Positions 1 to 7,682 are shown, counted from the first letter of the stretch. The stretch: 13,814 nucleotides of DNA from Pelagibacteraceae bacterium BACL5 MAG-120820-bin39 (GCA_001438335.1 LIBV01000018.1:1-13814); one strand, 5' to 3'. The notes: generated by a model from the letters alone, not told the origin. Numbers and translations: made by a program.

Positions 1-343
1 GTTAGATCAAAATTTTGTTTCAGGAATTGGAAATATCTATGCTAGTGAAATATTATTTTTGAGTAAAGTAAATCCATTAAAAAAAGCAAAGTCATTAAGT
101 GAGCCTGAGTGTAAAAAAATTATATATAATTCTAAAAAAATTTTATTACACGCTATAGATAGAGGTGGATCGAGTATAAAAAATTTTAGAGATTCAAATG
201 GTCTTGATGGTAATTTTCAAAAAGAATTTAATGTGTATCAAAGAGAAGGAGAGAAATGTAAAAATCCTAGATGTACAGGAATGATAAAAAAAATTTTTAT
301 ATCAAATAGGTCGACTTTCTTTTGTGATATTTGCCAAAATTAA
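1..343 (+). CDS. mutM: Formamidopyrimidine-DNA glycosylase, C-terminal part (5' end outside window)
   Basis: Base-excision repair glycosylase that removes oxidised purines such as 8-oxoguanine and nicks the abasic site. Only the C-terminal part is present. The frame is open from base 2 and reads into the window without a start, so the TTG at 59 is internal. Visible hallmarks are the helix-two-turn-helix stretch VSGIGNIYASEILF at the very start and a terminal zinc finger with cysteine pairs KCKNPRC (CX4C) and CDIC (CX2C) around an RSTFFC core. The CX4C first pair differs from the CX2C of E. coli MutM but, as I recall, occurs in other alphaproteobacteria. The catalytic N-terminal proline is outside the window. 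Stop TAA at 341-343. The mutM-rpsT-dnaA order supports the call. Confidence 0.93.
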   Translation, partial: LDQNFVSGIGNIYASEILFLSKVNPLKKAKSLSEPECKKIIYNSKKILLHAIDRGGSSIKNFRDSNGLDGNFQKEFNVYQREGEKCKNPRCTGMIKKIFISNRSTFFCDICQN

Positions 344-355
344 CTGATTATTTTA

Positions 356-384
356 TTGACCAATATTAATTCTCAAGCTATACC
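356..384 (+). promoter_or_regulatory. Putative rpsT promoter (TTGACC-N17-TATACC)
   Basis: A -35-like TTGACC (356-361) is followed after 17 bp by a -10-like TATACC (379-384), of which TATA matches the consensus. A start of transcription about 7 bp beyond the -10 element would fall near 391, only a few bases before the rpsT ATG at 394. No Shine-Dalgarno-like purine run lies between 385 and 393. If the promoter is real, the mRNA would be leaderless or nearly so. This is inferred from motif matches only. Confidence 0.35.
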
Positions 385-393
385 CCTGCCGAT

Positions 394-654
394 ATGGCTA
401 ACACTAAATCAGCAATTAAAAGAATTAGAAGAATTTCTAAGCAAACTGCGGTTAATAAAGCTAGAAAAAGCAGATATAGAAATGCTTTAAAAAAAATGAA
501 CTTACTGATTGAGTCAAAGAATAAAGCTGAGGCACTTAAATTCTTACCTAAGTTGAATTCTGAATTAATGAAAATAGCTAAAACTGGAATTATTAAGAAG
601 CAAAATGCTTCTAGAAATGTTTCGAGAATTACTAAAAAAGTTTCTGCACTATAA
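394..654 (+). CDS. rpsT: 30S ribosomal protein S20
   Basis: Small basic primary-binding protein of the 30S subunit that contacts 16S rRNA. The 86-residue product has the usual family length and the typical S20 pattern: N-terminal MANTKSAIKRIRRISKQ, a helical Lys/Arg-rich body with NKARKSRYR, and the C-terminal GIIKKQNASRNVSRI segment. ATG at 394 is the only sensible start, since the N-terminus matches the family exactly. No Shine-Dalgarno site precedes it. It sits 50 bp after mutM and 283 bp before dnaA, the standard alphaproteobacterial arrangement. Confidence 0.97.
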   Translation: MANTKSAIKRIRRISKQTAVNKARKSRYRNALKKMNLLIESKNKAEALKFLPKLNSELMKIAKTGIIKKQNASRNVSRITKKVSAL

Positions 655-753
655 TTAAAAACTATCTATAGTTGATATTATAATACAACTTAAAGCATCC
701 ACATAATATACTAATTTTTTTTTTTCATTTACTAGATTTAGACATGGTAAATA

Positions 754-783
754 AAATTTTTAGTCAGATACAACTAAAAATTT
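754..783. repeat. Perfect 11-bp inverted repeat upstream of dnaA
   Basis: AAATTTTTAGT (754-764) is the exact reverse complement of ACTAAAAATTT (773-783), with the 8-bp spacer CAGATACA between them. The arms are almost pure A/T, so a hairpin would be weak. No T tract follows directly. It could be an operator, an AT-rich transcription end for rpsT, or an unwinding element. Confidence 0.55.
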
Positions 784-870
784 ATTTTAAAAAAAAGAAA
801 TTATTTTTTTTGTCAACAAAATTTTTTTCTGTGTCAAATTTTTTACACAATCCTGGATTACATTTTTTTT

Positions 871-876
871 TATAAT
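871..876 (+). promoter_or_regulatory. Candidate dnaA -10 element (TATAAT)
   Basis: A perfect TATAAT hexamer 62 bp upstream of the dnaA ATG. No good -35 hexamer is seen at 16-18 bp; the nearest, TTTACA at 842-847, is 23 bp away. In such AT-rich DNA a chance match is likely, so this is only a candidate. Confidence 0.25.
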
Positions 877-937
877 TTTTTAATTATTAGTTGCAAAAAT
901 TATTAATTGGTTCTAACTGGGTTTTTTCCTAGAAGTT

Positions 938-2356
938 ATGAGCAACCTAAATAATACTAAAAATATTCAGAGTTTTAAGACTGAAAATTTAGATTGGAAT
1001 ATAATTCAATCTGATATGAAGAATAAATTAGGATTGGACATATATGAAAGCTGGTTAAAAAAAATAGATTTTGTTGAAGAGTTTAATAACTATCTTCTCT
1101 TGTCTATACCTACTCGTTTTATAAGAGATTGGATTACATCCAGATATCTTGATCAAATTTTACAAATTATAAAAAGCTACAAAAAAGATATTATAAGAAT
1201 TGAGTTTAAGATTGTAGAAAAAGAGGCTAAAAAAAATGAGGAAGAAAACACTGCAGAAGTAGCTGCAAATATAGAGAATGTATCCTTTATAAAAGATACT
1301 TACTTACAGTATAACAGAATAGATCCAAACAAAAGATTTGATAATTTTATAACTGGCTCAAGTAATAAATTAGCCTACGAAGCATCTTTAAAAGTTTCAG
1401 AGAATATTTCTCATTATAATCCACTTTATATTTATGGCGGTGTTGGAATGGGTAAAACTCATCTACTTAACTCTATTGGTTTAGAATTAAAAAAAAGTCA
1501 TAAAGTTATGTTTATTTCAGCTGAGAGATTTATGTATCAATTTGTTAAATCTATTAAAGCTAACGACATGGTAAAATTTAAGGAATATTTTAGAAATACT
1601 GACATTCTTTTAATTGATGATATTCAATTTATGAATGGGAAGGAAGCTATGCAGGAAGAATTCTTTCATACCTTTAATGCTTTATTAGATAAAGGTTCTC
1701 AAATTATCTTATCAGCAGATCGAGCTCCAAATAAACTTTCAAGAATTCAAGAAAGAATTAAATCACGATTTTCTGGTGGTCTAGTTGTAGATATTCAAAA
1801 TCCTGATTATGAATTAAGAAAAAAGATTGTAGAAAGAAAAACAATTGAATTGAATAATCTTTATGCTGATCAGATTAAAATATCAAAAGAAATTCAGGAT
1901 TTTATTAGCACAGAAATAACGACAAGTATAAGAGAGCTGGTAGGAGCAATTAACAGAATTGTCTCTTTTTCTAGAATTTATAATAAAGTCCCCAATTTAA
2001 CTGAAACAAAAGTAGTTTTAAAAGATCTTTTAAATTTAGCAGAAAATAAAGTTACAATTGATCTTATTCAGACCGTTGTTTGTAAGTTTTTTAAGATTAG
2101 TAAAAATGAAATGTTATCTTCAAGAAGATCAAGATATTTAGTTAGACCCAGACAAACAGCTATTTATTTGACTAAAATATTAACTTCCAAATCATTACCG
2201 GAAATTGGAAGAGAATTCTCTAATAGAGATCATACTACTATTATTCACTCGGTAAAAACCATCGAAAAGTTAAAAGAAAAAGACCCAGAGATGGTTGATA
2301 ATATCAATAAATTAAAAAATCAGATACTATACAATAATAAAGAAAATGAAATTTAA
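938..2356 (+). CDS. dnaA: Chromosomal replication initiator protein DnaA
   Basis: AAA+ ATPase that binds DnaA boxes at oriC, opens the duplex and recruits the helicase. The 472-residue product shows all four domains: N-terminal interaction domain (about 18-95), a short charged linker (about 95-120), the AAA+ core (about 125-345) and the DNA-binding domain (about 375-472). Key motifs are Walker A GGVGMGKT (167-174), Walker B ILLIDD (223-228), the basic element SSRRSRYLVRPRQTAIYL and the DnaA signature DHTTIIHS (431-438). Start ATG at 938; upstream AGAAG is at best a weak ribosome site. Its 3' end overlaps the dnaN start by 11 bp, so the two are cotranscribed and probably translationally coupled. 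Confidence 0.97.
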   Translation: MSNLNNTKNIQSFKTENLDWNIIQSDMKNKLGLDIYESWLKKIDFVEEFNNYLLLSIPTRFIRDWITSRYLDQILQIIKSYKKDIIRIEFKIVEKEAKKNEEENTAEVAANIENVSFIKDTYLQYNRIDPNKRFDNFITGSSNKLAYEASLKVSENISHYNPLYIYGGVGMGKTHLLNSIGLELKKSHKVMFISAERFMYQFVKSIKANDMVKFKEYFRNTDILLIDDIQFMNGKEAMQEEFFHTFNALLDKGSQIILSADRAPNKLSRIQERIKSRFSGGLVVDIQNPDYELRKKIVERKTIELNNLYADQIKISKEIQDFISTEITTSIRELVGAINRIVSFSRIYNKVPNLTETKVVLKDLLNLAENKVTIDLIQTVVCKFFKISKNEMLSSRRSRYLVRPRQTAIYLTKILTSKSLPEIGREFSNRDHTTIIHSVKTIEKLKEKDPEMVDNINKLKNQILYNNKENEI

Positions 2357-3458
2357 CGTAAACCAACAAGACCTTCAGCAAGCATTAAATTACTGTCAGG
2401 GTGTAATTGAAAAAAGAAGCACCCTACCAATTTTATCAAACATCTTATTAGATGCTAGTAACTCAAAATTAACCATCACTGCGACTGATTTAGATTTAAT
2501 TTTTATTCATCAACTTAATAATGTTGAAATACTTGATGAAGGCAGAACTACCACAACTTCATCAATCATGTATGATATTATTAGAAAATTTTCATCTGGA
2601 AAAAAAATAAATTTATCACTTACTGAAGTAAGCAAGCTTCAAGTAGAATCTGAAAAGTCAATCTTTAATTTAAATTGTATAAATGCAACTGAATTTCCTC
2701 TGACAGATGAAAATTTTAATCAAAATGAATTTTCAATTAAATCAAAACAACTGTTAAAATTATTAAATAAATGTAAATTCTCAGTTTCCAATGATGAAAC
2801 CAGACACTACCTAAGTGGTATTTTTTTACATCAGACAGAAGTAGATGAAAAGAACTACTTAACTGCTGTCGCCACTGATAGTCATCGAATGTCAATTTCA
2901 AAAATTAGACTTAATCAAAAAATTGATTTTGAACCAATAATTCTTCCAAAAAAAACTATTTTTCAATTATGCTCCTTGCTTGATAGTTATGATGGAGATG
3001 TTAAAATTTCTAATGTTAAATCAAAAATTAAATTTGAGTTAAATAACAGTATATTAATTTCAAAATTGATTGATGGAAAATTTCCAAATTATGTTCAAGT
3101 AATACCAAAAAATAATCAAAAAAAATTAGAAATTGATTTAAAATTATTTCTAGACTCTGTGGATAGAGTTGCCTCTGTATCCTTGGATAAAAAAGATGGA
3201 GTAAAATTTAATTTAACTAAAGATACTCTCAATTTATCTGTTAATAACACCAATAGTGGTGATGGTAAGGAAACCCTAAGTGTCAAATTTGATCATGATC
3301 TTGAAATTAGTTTTAATTCAAGATATTTGATTGATGTAGCCTCTCAATTAGATGGTGATCGAATTGAAATATTTTTTAATGATACCGGCTCTCCAGCTTT
3401 AATCAAAGATCCGGGAGACTTTGATAGTATTTTTGTTGTTATGCCTATGAAGGGTTAA
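2346..3458 (+). CDS. dnaN: DNA polymerase III beta subunit (sliding clamp)
   Basis: Ring-shaped processivity clamp that tethers the replicative polymerase and many repair proteins to DNA. The 370-residue length is typical. Family marks include the N-terminal MKFNVNQQDLQQALN and RSTLPILSNILL segments, the middle-domain ATDSHRMS motif and the characteristic C-terminal end VMPMKG. ATG at 2346 lies inside the last codons of dnaA (11-bp overlap), with the dnaA coding run AAAGAAA just upstream serving as any ribosome site. The gene converges on the plsC-type gene, and the two stop codons share the bases TTAA (3455-3458). Confidence 0.97.
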   Translation: MKFNVNQQDLQQALNYCQGVIEKRSTLPILSNILLDASNSKLTITATDLDLIFIHQLNNVEILDEGRTTTTSSIMYDIIRKFSSGKKINLSLTEVSKLQVESEKSIFNLNCINATEFPLTDENFNQNEFSIKSKQLLKLLNKCKFSVSNDETRHYLSGIFLHQTEVDEKNYLTAVATDSHRMSISKIRLNQKIDFEPIILPKKTIFQLCSLLDSYDGDVKISNVKSKIKFELNNSILISKLIDGKFPNYVQVIPKNNQKKLEIDLKLFLDSVDRVASVSLDKKDGVKFNLTKDTLNLSVNNTNSGDGKETLSVKFDHDLEISFNSRYLIDVASQLDGDRIEIFFNDTGSPALIKDPGDFDSIFVVMPMKG

Positions 3459-4156
3459 TTAATTTTATTTAGTTCTTCGTATATATTTTTTTCAACAGTT
3501 TTTAAAAAATCTTCCTTATTTAACCCATACTCAATAGGTTCTAATATAGAAACTGTAATCGTTCTTTTTGATTGTTTTGTGCCATTTTTGGGCCACACAT
3601 ATCCAGAATTAATTGCAATTGGTTGACAGGTAATTTTTAGTTCTTCATAAATCCTTGCAACTCCCTTTTTAAAAGGAGGTCTTTCATTAGGTAAAACTCT
3701 TGTCCCTTGTGGAAAAATAATAACAGGTCTATCTGAATTTTTAATTTGATTTGTTATTTCTTCGAAAAAACCCAGGTTATCTTTTGTTACTTTATTTCTT
3801 TTTATTGAAATAGAACCAATTTTTTTTAAATACCACCCAAATATTGGAATAAGCAAAAGTTCCTTTTTCAAAATAAAAACAGGAGCATTAAATATGGTTT
3901 GAAGAAAAAAAGTTTCAAACATTGATTGATGCGAAGCTGCAATAAAAAATTTTTTATTGGCGATTATATTTTCTTTTCCTTTAACTAAAATTTTAGTAGA
4001 TAAAAATATTTTAAGACAAAAAGAAGTCCAATGACCCATTAACTTTCCACCCAATAAAACAATTGCTCTTGGCAATAATAAGCTAGGCAAAAAAATTATA
4101 GAAATAAAAATTATTCCTAAAAAAAAGAATATTGAAAATACTATATTTCTTATCAT
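3455..4156 (-). CDS. plsC: 1-acyl-sn-glycerol-3-phosphate acyltransferase (PlsC/LPLAT family)
   Basis: Membrane acyltransferase that acylates lysophosphatidic acid to phosphatidic acid in phospholipid synthesis; exact substrate is inferred from family. The 233-residue protein begins with a long hydrophobic segment (about 5-36). The catalytic block I is HQSMFE (76-81), an HX4E variant of HX4D. Block II is SIKR (117-120) and block III is FPQGTR (148-153), with Gln in place of the usual Glu of EGTR. These variants look familiar from alphaproteobacterial relatives, so they do not argue against activity. It is the last gene of the argH operon, 12 bp after lysA, and its stop overlaps that of the converging dnaN. 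Confidence 0.88.
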   Translation of the reverse strand: MIRNIVFSIFFFLGIIFISIIFLPSLLLPRAIVLLGGKLMGHWTSFCLKIFLSTKILVKGKENIIANKKFFIAASHQSMFETFFLQTIFNAPVFILKKELLLIPIFGWYLKKIGSISIKRNKVTKDNLGFFEEITNQIKNSDRPVIIFPQGTRVLPNERPPFKKGVARIYEELKITCQPIAINSGYVWPKNGTKQSKRTITVSILEPIEYGLNKEDFLKTVEKNIYEELNKIN

Positions 4157-4168
4157 TCTAATTAAAAA

Positions 4169-5383
4169 CTAGACTAATTCAGATAGTTTTTGTCTTTTAT
4201 TTATTATTTTAATTTTAGAATTATGAATTAGTAATTCTATTGGTTTAGGTCTTAGATTATAATTAGAGCTTAAAGACATACCGTAAGCACCAACATCATA
4301 TATAACAATTAAATCATTTTCATTTAGTTTTTGGTAGTTTTTAATTGTTAGAAATTTATCTGTTGTTTCGCATATAGGCCCAACAAATTCATAAATTTTT
4401 TTTGATTTAATCTTTTTTTTAACTATAGGAATTATTTTATGTTCAGCTTTGTATAAAGCAGGTCTCATTAAATCATTCATTCCAGCGTCTAGAATTATAA
4501 AATCTTTTTTATCACTTTCTTTAATATAAGTAATATTGGTAATTAAAACTGCCGTATCACCAATAATAGATCTTCCAGGTTCAAATATAATTTTACAACT
4601 ATTAACTTTTAAAAATTTTTGAATATAGGAATTATATTTTTTTAAATTAAGTTTTTTATTATTGTGATCATAATCTATACCCATGCCCCCACCAAGATCA
4701 ACATATTCAAATTTGTGATTACTTTTTCGAATGACTTTATCTAAAACATTAAGCATTTTTAAGTAGGGTTTGTCATCTAGAATTTGGCTTCCAATATGAA
4801 CACTTAAACATTTTAAATTAAGATTTTTGGAATTTTTTATATAATTTACAAGTTCTAAAAATGTTTTTTCATTTACACCAAATTTATTCTCTTTTTTTCC
4901 AGTTGAAATTTCTTTCAAAGTTTTTGCATCAGTATTGGGATTAAGTCTTATACCAATATTAATAGTTTTTTTTTTAAGTTTTGCTATTTTTTCAATTTGT
5001 AAAATCTCACTTTTAGACTCAGCATTAATTAAAAGAATTTTTTTATTTATTGCATATTCTATTTCTCTAGCAGTTTTACCAACTCCTGAAAAAACTATTT
5101 TGTTTGGGCTAATTCCAGCAGAAATTGCTCTTATTAACTCCCCCAGAGAAACGACATCAGCTCCAAAACCAAATTTGCCGATCTCATTTAATAAATATTT
5201 ATTAGTATTGGATTTAACTGCAAAACAAAACAATGGATTAAAGGACTTGAAATTTTTTTGGAGATTTTCAATGTTTTCTTTTAGTCTAGAGTATGAATAA
5301 CAATAAGCTGGAGTTCCAAATTTTTTTGCAATTAATTTAGCCTTTATTTTTTCAATGAAGAATTCTTGTCCTAAATATTTCAT
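4169..5383 (-). CDS. lysA: Diaminopimelate decarboxylase
   Basis: PLP enzyme that converts meso-diaminopimelate to L-lysine, the last step of lysine synthesis. The 404-residue length is normal for a fold III decarboxylase. The PLP lysine is K57 in FCFAVKSN. Other marks are HIGSQI (H196), the phosphate-binding GGGMGIDY (231-238), EPGR (268-271) and the active-site CE in CETTD (338-342), where many relatives have CESGD or CETGD. ATG at 5383 overlaps the stop of the small lipoprotein gene in an ATGA, and plsC follows 12 bp downstream. An argH-lipoprotein-lysA order is typical of alphaproteobacteria. Confidence 0.96.
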   Translation of the reverse strand: MKYLGQEFFIEKIKAKLIAKKFGTPAYCYSYSRLKENIENLQKNFKSFNPLFCFAVKSNTNKYLLNEIGKFGFGADVVSLGELIRAISAGISPNKIVFSGVGKTAREIEYAINKKILLINAESKSEILQIEKIAKLKKKTINIGIRLNPNTDAKTLKEISTGKKENKFGVNEKTFLELVNYIKNSKNLNLKCLSVHIGSQILDDKPYLKMLNVLDKVIRKSNHKFEYVDLGGGMGIDYDHNNKKLNLKKYNSYIQKFLKVNSCKIIFEPGRSIIGDTAVLITNITYIKESDKKDFIILDAGMNDLMRPALYKAEHKIIPIVKKKIKSKKIYEFVGPICETTDKFLTIKNYQKLNENDLIVIYDVGAYGMSLSSNYNLRPKPIELLIHNSKIKIINKRQKLSELV

Positions 5384-5514
5384 AGCACCACTTTAAATTG
5401 GGTGTCAAAAACTTTGGCATTGTTTTCAGGCTCTTTATATACAGGATCTCCTTTTTTTCCACAGGAGATTAGAAATAGGCACAGTATAATAATTAAACTT
5501 ATTTTTTTATTCAT
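5380..5514 (-). CDS. lptM: Small LptM/YifL-like lipoprotein (44 aa)
   Basis: This gene fills the apparent gap between argH and lysA. It reads ATG at 5514 to TGA at 5380-5382, giving 44 residues. The product has a basic start (MNKK), a hydrophobic core (SLIIILCLFLIS) and a lipobox LISC, with Cys18 as the expected lipidated residue. This is followed by the hallmark CGKKGDP of the LptM/YifL family (Pfam lipoprotein-attachment type). Its start overlaps the argH stop (ATGA, 5511-5514) and its stop overlaps the lysA start (ATGA, 5380-5383), as expected for a translated gene in a coupled operon. In E. coli LptM assists the LptD/E lipopolysaccharide translocon; whether that role holds here is inference. 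Symbol assigned by family resemblance. Confidence 0.88.
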   Translation of the reverse strand: MNKKISLIIILCLFLISCGKKGDPVYKEPENNAKVFDTQFKVVL

Positions 5515-6899
5515 AGTTGCTTTTTATATTTCAATATCATTTTTTTAATATTATCAAAAGCAGTTCCTCCATATGATTTTTTTGAATTAATTGAATTTTT
5601 TAGATCAAAAATTTTTAAAACTTCATTCGTTAGCTTTGGTTCAATTTTTTTTAATTCATTAATATCAAGTTCTTCTAATTTTTTATTTCTTTTTTCTGCA
5701 AGATTTACAATTGCCGCTGTTTTTTGGTAAGCTTCTCTAAATGACATAGTATGATTTTTAACCAAATAGTCTGCTAAGTCTGTTGCTGTAATATATCCAT
5801 TATTTGCTAACTCTAACATTTTATTTTTATTAGGTGAAAAATTTTTCAAAATTTCATCAAATATTTTAAGACAATTAATTATTGTATCGTAAGATTTAAA
5901 AATTATTTCTTTATCATCTTGAAGATCTTTGAAATAAGATAAAGGTAATCCTTTCAGAATTGTTAACATAGAAAATAAATTTCCATATGTAATTCCAGAT
6001 TTTCCTCTTAAATATTCCAGTAAGTCCGGATTCTTTTTTTGAGGCATGATAGAGGATCCTGTAACTACTTTATCTGAAAGTTTAATAATATTAAAACCAT
6101 CTGAGTTCCAAATTATTAACTCCTCTGCTACTCTAGAAATGTGCATAGAACATACAGAAACACTATATAAAAAATCTACTACAAAATCTCGGTCTGATAC
6201 CGTGTCAACAGAGTTATTAGTTGGTGTTTTAAAGCCAAGTTTTTTAGTTGTGTAATATCTATCTATATTAAATGAAGTGCCCGTTAATGCTGCAACACCT
6301 AATGGATTTTCATTTAAACTTTCCAAATTATTAAAAAATCTTTTTTTATCTCTGCTAAACATTTCTACATATGCCATTAAGTAATGTGCAAATGAAATTG
6401 GTTGTGCATTCTTCAAATGAGTAAAACCTGGCATAATGGTTTCAATATTTTTTTCAGCAACTTTTAAAGTACTTTTTAAAATCTTATCTATTTGTTTATT
6501 TATTTCTTTAGTGGCTGACTTCATCCACATTTTTAAATCTGTTATGACCTGATCGTTTCTAGATCTTGCCGTATGAACATAACCTGCTTCATCACCAATT
6601 ATTTGAAAAAGTCTTTTTTCGATATTCATATGAATATCTTCATATTTTTTATTAAATTCAAATTTATTTTTTAAAATTTCTTTTTCTATTTTATTAAGAC
6701 CATAGATAATTTTATTTTTGATTTTAAAAGATATTATTTTTTGTTTAAATAACATCTCAACATGGGCAATTGATCCTGCAATATCTTCCTTATAAAGTCT
6801 TTTGTCGATGTCTATTGAATTACCAATCTTTTGAAACAAAGAGGATTGTTTTTTTATTCTCGTATTCCATATTGCCTGGTTGTTTTTATTTTTTGCCAT
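5511..6899 (-). CDS. argH: Argininosuccinate lyase
   Basis: Splits argininosuccinate into arginine and fumarate, the last step of arginine synthesis. The 462-residue length is typical of this fumarase/aspartase-superfamily enzyme. Visible motifs are TARSRNDQ (110-117), FTHLKNAQP (159-167) with the catalytic His161, and the superfamily signature GSSIMPQKKNPD (281-292) carrying the catalytic Ser pair. The N-terminal WGGRF of most relatives is replaced by WNTRIKK. ATG at 6899 is first of the minus-strand operon argH-lptM-lysA-plsC. Only 24 bp separate it from the divergent tlpA-like start, so its promoter must overlap that gene. Confidence 0.96.
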   Translation of the reverse strand: MAKNKNNQAIWNTRIKKQSSLFQKIGNSIDIDKRLYKEDIAGSIAHVEMLFKQKIISFKIKNKIIYGLNKIEKEILKNKFEFNKKYEDIHMNIEKRLFQIIGDEAGYVHTARSRNDQVITDLKMWMKSATKEINKQIDKILKSTLKVAEKNIETIMPGFTHLKNAQPISFAHYLMAYVEMFSRDKKRFFNNLESLNENPLGVAALTGTSFNIDRYYTTKKLGFKTPTNNSVDTVSDRDFVVDFLYSVSVCSMHISRVAEELIIWNSDGFNIIKLSDKVVTGSSIMPQKKNPDLLEYLRGKSGITYGNLFSMLTILKGLPLSYFKDLQDDKEIIFKSYDTIINCLKIFDEILKNFSPNKNKMLELANNGYITATDLADYLVKNHTMSFREAYQKTAAIVNLAEKRNKKLEELDINELKKIEPKLTNEVLKIFDLKNSINSKKSYGGTAFDNIKKMILKYKKQL

Positions 6900-6923
6900 G
6901 ATATTAAACTTATACCTATTAAC

Positions 6924-7433
6924 ATGAGATTTTTAATAATATTTATTCTTTTAATTAACAACGTATTTGCTGCAACAGAACCAGATATAAAAAATATTGT
7001 AGTTAATAAAGAGCCAAAAACCTACGATAGTGTATTTTTTTTAGATACTAAAGGCCAAGAAATATATCTTAGTGAATTTAAAAATAATTTAGTCATATTA
7101 AATTTTTGGGCTACTTGGTGTGCTCCCTGCAAAGAGGAAATGCCATCTTTAGATAAACTTCAAAATAACGAACAATTTAGTAATTTAAAAATTTTTCCTA
7201 TAAATATTGGTCAAGATAGTGTCAAAAAAGCTGAACAATTTTTTACTGATTTACAGATTCAGCATATGGAAATATATTTTGACCCGGAAATTACTTTAGC
7301 AAAGACTTTTCTTCTTAGAGGTGTTCCAACTTCAATTATTTTTAATAAAAAAGGCGAAGAATTCGCAAGAATAATTGGGTCAATTGATTTTGGTGATAAA
7401 AAATTTTTAGAGTGGCTTAGTAAATATAATTAA
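6924..7433 (+). CDS. tlpA: TlpA-like periplasmic thioredoxin-fold protein
   Basis: Exported thiol-disulfide reductase of the TlpA/ResA group, probably keeping periplasmic cysteines reduced, for example in cytochrome maturation (target inferred). Starting at ATG 6924 the 169-residue product has a clean signal peptide (MRFLIIFILLINNVFA, cleavage near Ala16/17). The thioredoxin active site WCAPC is at 65-69 within LNFWATWCAPCKEEMPS, and the cis-proline is Pro135 in RGVPTSI. An in-frame extension back to 6831 exists but lies inside argH on the other strand and would bury the signal peptide, so it is rejected. TATACC at 6911-6916 could be a -10 element giving a leaderless mRNA. It converges on the HIG1 gene with a 4-bp TTAA overlap. 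Confidence 0.88.
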   Translation: MRFLIIFILLINNVFAATEPDIKNIVVNKEPKTYDSVFFLDTKGQEIYLSEFKNNLVILNFWATWCAPCKEEMPSLDKLQNNEQFSNLKIFPINIGQDSVKKAEQFFTDLQIQHMEIYFDPEITLAKTFLLRGVPTSIIFNKKGEEFARIIGSIDFGDKKFLEWLSKYN

Positions 7434-7633
7434 TTTTTAAAAAAATAAGCAAATCCAACCAGGACAAGAATTGCAATAAATTGAAGTAAAACTCTTAACT
7501 GCATTAATTTATTTGAATATTTTTTACTTGTTTCTCCACCTTTAAGCAAAGTTCCAATACCTAATATTAAAACAATACCAACAGCAATTAATAAAACAAT
7601 GGATAAAAGTTTAACTAATATTCCTGAAAACAT
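7430..7633 (-). CDS. HIG1-domain twin transmembrane protein
   Basis: A 67-residue inner-membrane protein with two hydrophobic helices (about 6-30 and 48-65) joined by a basic loop. The loop and second helix, SNKLMQLRVLLQFIAILVLV, match the core of the HIG1 (hypoxia-induced) family (NKLMRxRVLLQ). Eukaryotic members assist respiratory-chain supercomplexes; the bacterial role is not known to me, though association with cytochrome oxidase is plausible. ATG at 7633. It is a single minus-strand gene between a convergent tlpA-like gene (TTAA overlap) and a divergent hydrolase 49 bp away. Confidence 0.82.
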   Translation of the reverse strand: MFSGILVKLLSIVLLIAVGIVLILGIGTLLKGGETSKKYSNKLMQLRVLLQFIAILVLVGFAYFFKN

Positions 7634-7682
7634 ATTTATATTGTAAAGTGTTTTAAAAAATAAAAAACATATTTAACCCACT

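Larger units (their letters stand above)
655..937 (+). other. AT-rich rpsT-dnaA intergenic region
   Basis: This 283-bp spacer is the longest gene-free stretch in the window. It contains a 6-bp inverted repeat (AACTAT/ATAGTT, 660-673) just after rpsT, an 11-T run (715-725), a perfect 11-bp inverted repeat (754-783, listed separately), and a TATAAT (871-876) upstream of dnaA. Three 7-of-9 matches to the DnaA box TTATCCACA lie in the same orientation: GCATCCACA (695-703), TTGTCAACA (810-818) and TTTTACACA (841-849). No ORF or RNA gene is recognisable. It probably carries the dnaA promoter and may carry DnaA autoregulatory sites. Origin function is not shown. Confidence 0.5.

Noticed and set aside
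3900..3990. HX4E instead of HX4D and QGTR instead of EGTR in the acyltransferase as signs of inactivity
   Set aside because: Both substitutions are conservative and look familiar from alphaproteobacterial homologues, so loss of function is not supported.
4935..5300. Plus-strand ORF of 121 codons
   Set aside because: Fully inside lysA on the opposite strand; lysA has all its catalytic motifs there, so this is a shadow.
6046..6255. Plus-strand ORF of 69 codons
   Set aside because: Antisense to the conserved signature region of argH; no recognisable features.
6831..6923. Upstream extension of the tlpA-like ORF
   Set aside because: It lies within argH on the other strand and would place a polar segment before a clean signal peptide that begins at 6924.
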